The notes below the pieces were generated by a model. The model did not search any database and was not told where the DNA came from. It saw only the letters and a list, made by a program, of their open reading frames with translations. 64,000 nucleotides of DNA from Actinomadura physcomitrii (GTDB lineage Bacteria > Actinomycetota > Actinomycetes > Streptosporangiales > Streptosporangiaceae), in contig NZ_WBMS02000022.1 of assembly GCF_008923205.2 (NCBI RefSeq), forward strand, positions 83,595-147,594, written 5' to 3'. Shown piece by piece: positions 62,302 through 64,000 of the stretch. Every line of letters begins with the position of its first letter. Positions within the stretch are counted from its first letter, which is position 1. The position numbers and the translations under genes were made by a program.

Positions 62302-62908
62302 CGTGGAGCTCCTCGTCTGCATGAGTCGGGTCGAGCCCGGCTGCGATGGCCGCGGCGGGGGTGAGGGTCCACCGCTCAGTCATGCCGAGTTCCGGGGCGA
62401 TGTACCCGGCGATGCCGATGCCGGCGCGGGTGACGGTGACGGCCCGCGCGGACCCGGCGGCGGCGCCGCGGCGCAGCGCCGGGCACACCGCGGCCAACGG
62501 CGCTGGCGTCCCGCAGGTCTGGCAGAGCCACGCCTGCTGCGCGCGGGCCAGGCGGGCGCCATGCACCAGGTTCCACAGCGGCCCGGCCGCCGCGGTGACC
62601 GGGGTGACCCACAGCACCGCGATCGCACCGTGGCGTGGGTCGCGGTGCAGCGGGCGGGGCCACCCGGCCGGGCACAGGTCGCTGGCGCCGGCGGCGACGG
62701 CCCGGTCCAGCGCCCGCCAGATCGGCACGGGCACGGCCAGCGAGCTGCACCGCCAGTTCCCGCAGCACAGCTGCCCGGTCGCCGGATCCAGCAGCCGCGG
62801 CTTACCGCAGTCCGAGCACGGCAGATCCGCGCATGGCACGTCCGGCCTGACCGCGACCGTGCGCGCTTCGGCCAGCGCGTCCGCGGTGGTCGGTTCGGGG
62901 GACGTCAT
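62291..62908 (-). CDS. Cysteine-rich zinc-ribbon-like protein of accessory DNA
   Basis: A 205-residue protein from ATG 62908 (GGGAG seven bases ahead). The first part has CADLPCSDCGKP and CCGNWRCS, and the second LCQTCGTPAPLAAVC, suggesting two zinc knuckles. No known family; similar Cys-rich proteins occur on actinomycete integrative elements. Overlaps the next, decayed gene by 11 bases, so the pair was an operon. Confidence 0.6.
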   Translation of the reverse strand: MTSPEPTTADALAEARTVAVRPDVPCADLPCSDCGKPRLLDPATGQLCCGNWRCSSLAVPVPIWRALDRAVAAGASDLCPAGWPRPLHRDPRHGAIAVLWVTPVTAAAGPLWNLVHGARLARAQQAWLCQTCGTPAPLAAVCPALRRGAAAGSARAVTVTRAGIGIAGYIAPELGMTERWTLTPAAAIAAGLDPTHADEELHDDR

Positions 62909-63181
62909 GGCGGCTCCCATCATCATCTCGCGCGCTTGGCGCGCGTGCGGGTCACTCGGCCGGGTCACTCGGCTCGGGCTGCGCGTTCGAGGGCCTGCGC
63001 ACGTTCGGGGGCGGAACCGAGCTGTTCGCGCACGGCCGCGGCGTTCGCGCGCGTCTTTCAGCGCGGCCGCAACTCGGCAGCCCCGCAAGGTGCCGCGGTC
63101 GACCTCCGGTTCGGCGCCGGGGGCATGGGTCTCGTGGTCGGTTCCGCCGCGCGTCCGGTCCCGCAGGCCGCTGCCGGTGGT

Positions 63182-63787
63182 TCAGGATTGGGGGCGGGAG
63201 GCCAGGTAGCGGGGGAGGTGGTTGTCGCAGCAGGCCCACAGGGTGCCGGACTTGTCGGTGACGGTGTACTTGGGGTCGTCGGTGCAGGGGTTGGTCTTGT
63301 CGCCGCCGCCCCAGGTGCAGCGGGTGTAGCTGGCCTGGCCGGGGTGGAAGTGTGCGTCGCGGTCGTAGTCGGTGACGGTGCTGGCGGGCGGGCGCAGCCC
63401 GGTGCGGTCGCCGACCTCGACGACTTCGTCGGCGCCGAACGCGCGGCTGGCGCCGGACGGGCTCAGGCCGGCGGCCTGCCCGAGGGCCTCCAGGGTGTAG
63501 GGGCGTGGGGTGACGTAGGCGCGGCCGTAGGCGAGCAGCAGCCGGATCTGCGCGTCGGCGTGGGCCTTGACCGCATCCATCTCTTCGATGGTGGCCAGCA
63601 GCGGGTCGAAGCCGGGGCCGTTGCCGTCCCAGGCGGCCTCCAGGTTCGCCACGAACGCGGCGCGGGCTTCGTGGACGTCGGCGATGGCGGCTTCGAGTGC
63701 CTCGGGTGAGGTCTGGTCGCGGTCGGGAGCGGTCGGCATCGGGTGGCGGATCGCGGCGAGGTCGTTCAACAGGTCACGAGAACTCAT
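63182..63787 (-). CDS. Unknown accessory protein with a helix-turn-helix-like segment
   Basis: A 201-residue protein from ATG 63787. The middle has LEALGQAAGLSPSGASRAFG, which resembles a helix-turn-helix; the N-terminal half is helical and Ala/Glu-rich; the C-terminal part has several Cys (TRCTWGGGDKTNPC, WACCDNH). No ribosome site. Upstream in frame is the IS1380-type transposase tail, so the longer frame is an accidental fusion. Confidence 0.6.
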   Translation of the reverse strand: MSSRDLLNDLAAIRHPMPTAPDRDQTSPEALEAAIADVHEARAAFVANLEAAWDGNGPGFDPLLATIEEMDAVKAHADAQIRLLLAYGRAYVTPRPYTLEALGQAAGLSPSGASRAFGADEVVEVGDRTGLRPPASTVTDYDRDAHFHPGQASYTRCTWGGGDKTNPCTDDPKYTVTDKSGTLWACCDNHLPRYLASRPQS

Positions 63788-63839
63788 ACGAGAATCATGC
63801 ACAAGATTTTGAATGAGTACAAGTAGATTGTCCGGAGTC

Positions 63840-64000
63840 AAACACCGGATATTGCTGCTCCAGGGTGACCTCACCAGGCAGCCCGCGGCGCGCAGCAGGT
63901 TGTGGGTGATGGCCGCGCAGGTCAGCCAGGCCGCGTTGGCGGCGAAGTGCCCGGACGGCAGGTGCGCCACAGGCCCGTCGGTGAGGTCGGCGAAGGTCTG
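63840..64000 (-). mobile_element. IS1380-type transposase C-terminal fragment, runs off window
   Basis: The minus frame reads QTFADLTDGPVAHLPSG then HFAANAAWLTCAAITHNLLRA, the late conserved region of IS1380 (DDE) transposases. Similarity ends near 63870 and the following frame is unrelated, so the transposase C-terminus is truncated here. The rest of the element lies beyond the window edge. Confidence 0.8.

Noticed and set aside
62952..63239. Leftward frame starting MGLLRQPPPPLPG
   Set aside because: Low complexity and overlapping the tail of the accessory gene; only a 22-codon piece looks protein-like.

Overview
The window is a contiguous piece of a high-GC actinomycete chromosome. GTG starts, four-base GTGA/ATGA overlaps, the XRE/DUF397/ATP-binding regulatory trio, F420-type oxidoreductase, Ser/Thr kinases and a DUF6504-dnaE2 SOS unit all fit Streptosporangiales. 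I would guess a Thermomonosporaceae/Actinomadura-like organism, but that is inference, not identification.

Layout. 1-9.7 kb: housekeeping and catabolic genes (MscS channel end, truncated globin, GH13 glucosidase, secreted S37 peptidase, thioesterase, glucarate dehydratase, EttA) interrupted by a dead P450/TetR locus. 9.9-17.3 kb: a membrane GGDEF protein, an SsbB-like protein, and a tightly overlapped unit of siroheme/uroporphyrin methyltransferase plus two dynamin-like GTPases. 17.3-27.3 kb: a long leftward cobalamin operon (chelatase-like protein, cobO, cobB, GNAT, an unknown protein, a shortened cobL, cbiG C-domain, cobH, cobC, cobT) behind a cobalamin riboswitch. A second, smaller cobalamin group (cobQ, cobD) lies at 58.4-60.8 kb.

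27.3-37.1 kb is regulatory and metabolic: TetR genes with visible palindromic operators, the XRE/DUF397 trio, an F420-type oxidoreductase with a KstR-type operator, an acetolactate-synthase-like enzyme, a PD-(D/E)XK Rpn-like protein and a frameshifted relative, an SDR, and an MFS pump divergent from its TetR. 37.1-44.4 kb: a methyltransferase, a small protein with its own terminator, a broken LuxR response regulator, a DUF4328 protein, and a LexA-boxed DUF6504-dnaE2 unit. 44.5-55.5 kb: TetR, quinone oxidoreductase, two tandem kinases sharing a nearly identical 313-bp block, a hydrolase, an APC permease, a LysE exporter, a second head-to-head double truncation (saccharopine-dehydrogenase-like/AraC) and a GT39-like membrane protein. 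56.4-58.4 kb is a wrecked glycine-betaine-type ABC transporter operon. From the tRNA-Arg at 61.7 kb to the end lies accessory DNA with decayed small genes and the tail of an IS1380-type transposase.

The most unusual theme is gene decay by deletion. Five loci carry truncations or frameshifts, and two of them are divergent gene pairs in which one deletion removed the shared promoter and both 5' ends. I saw no CRISPR array, prophage or clear new defence system.
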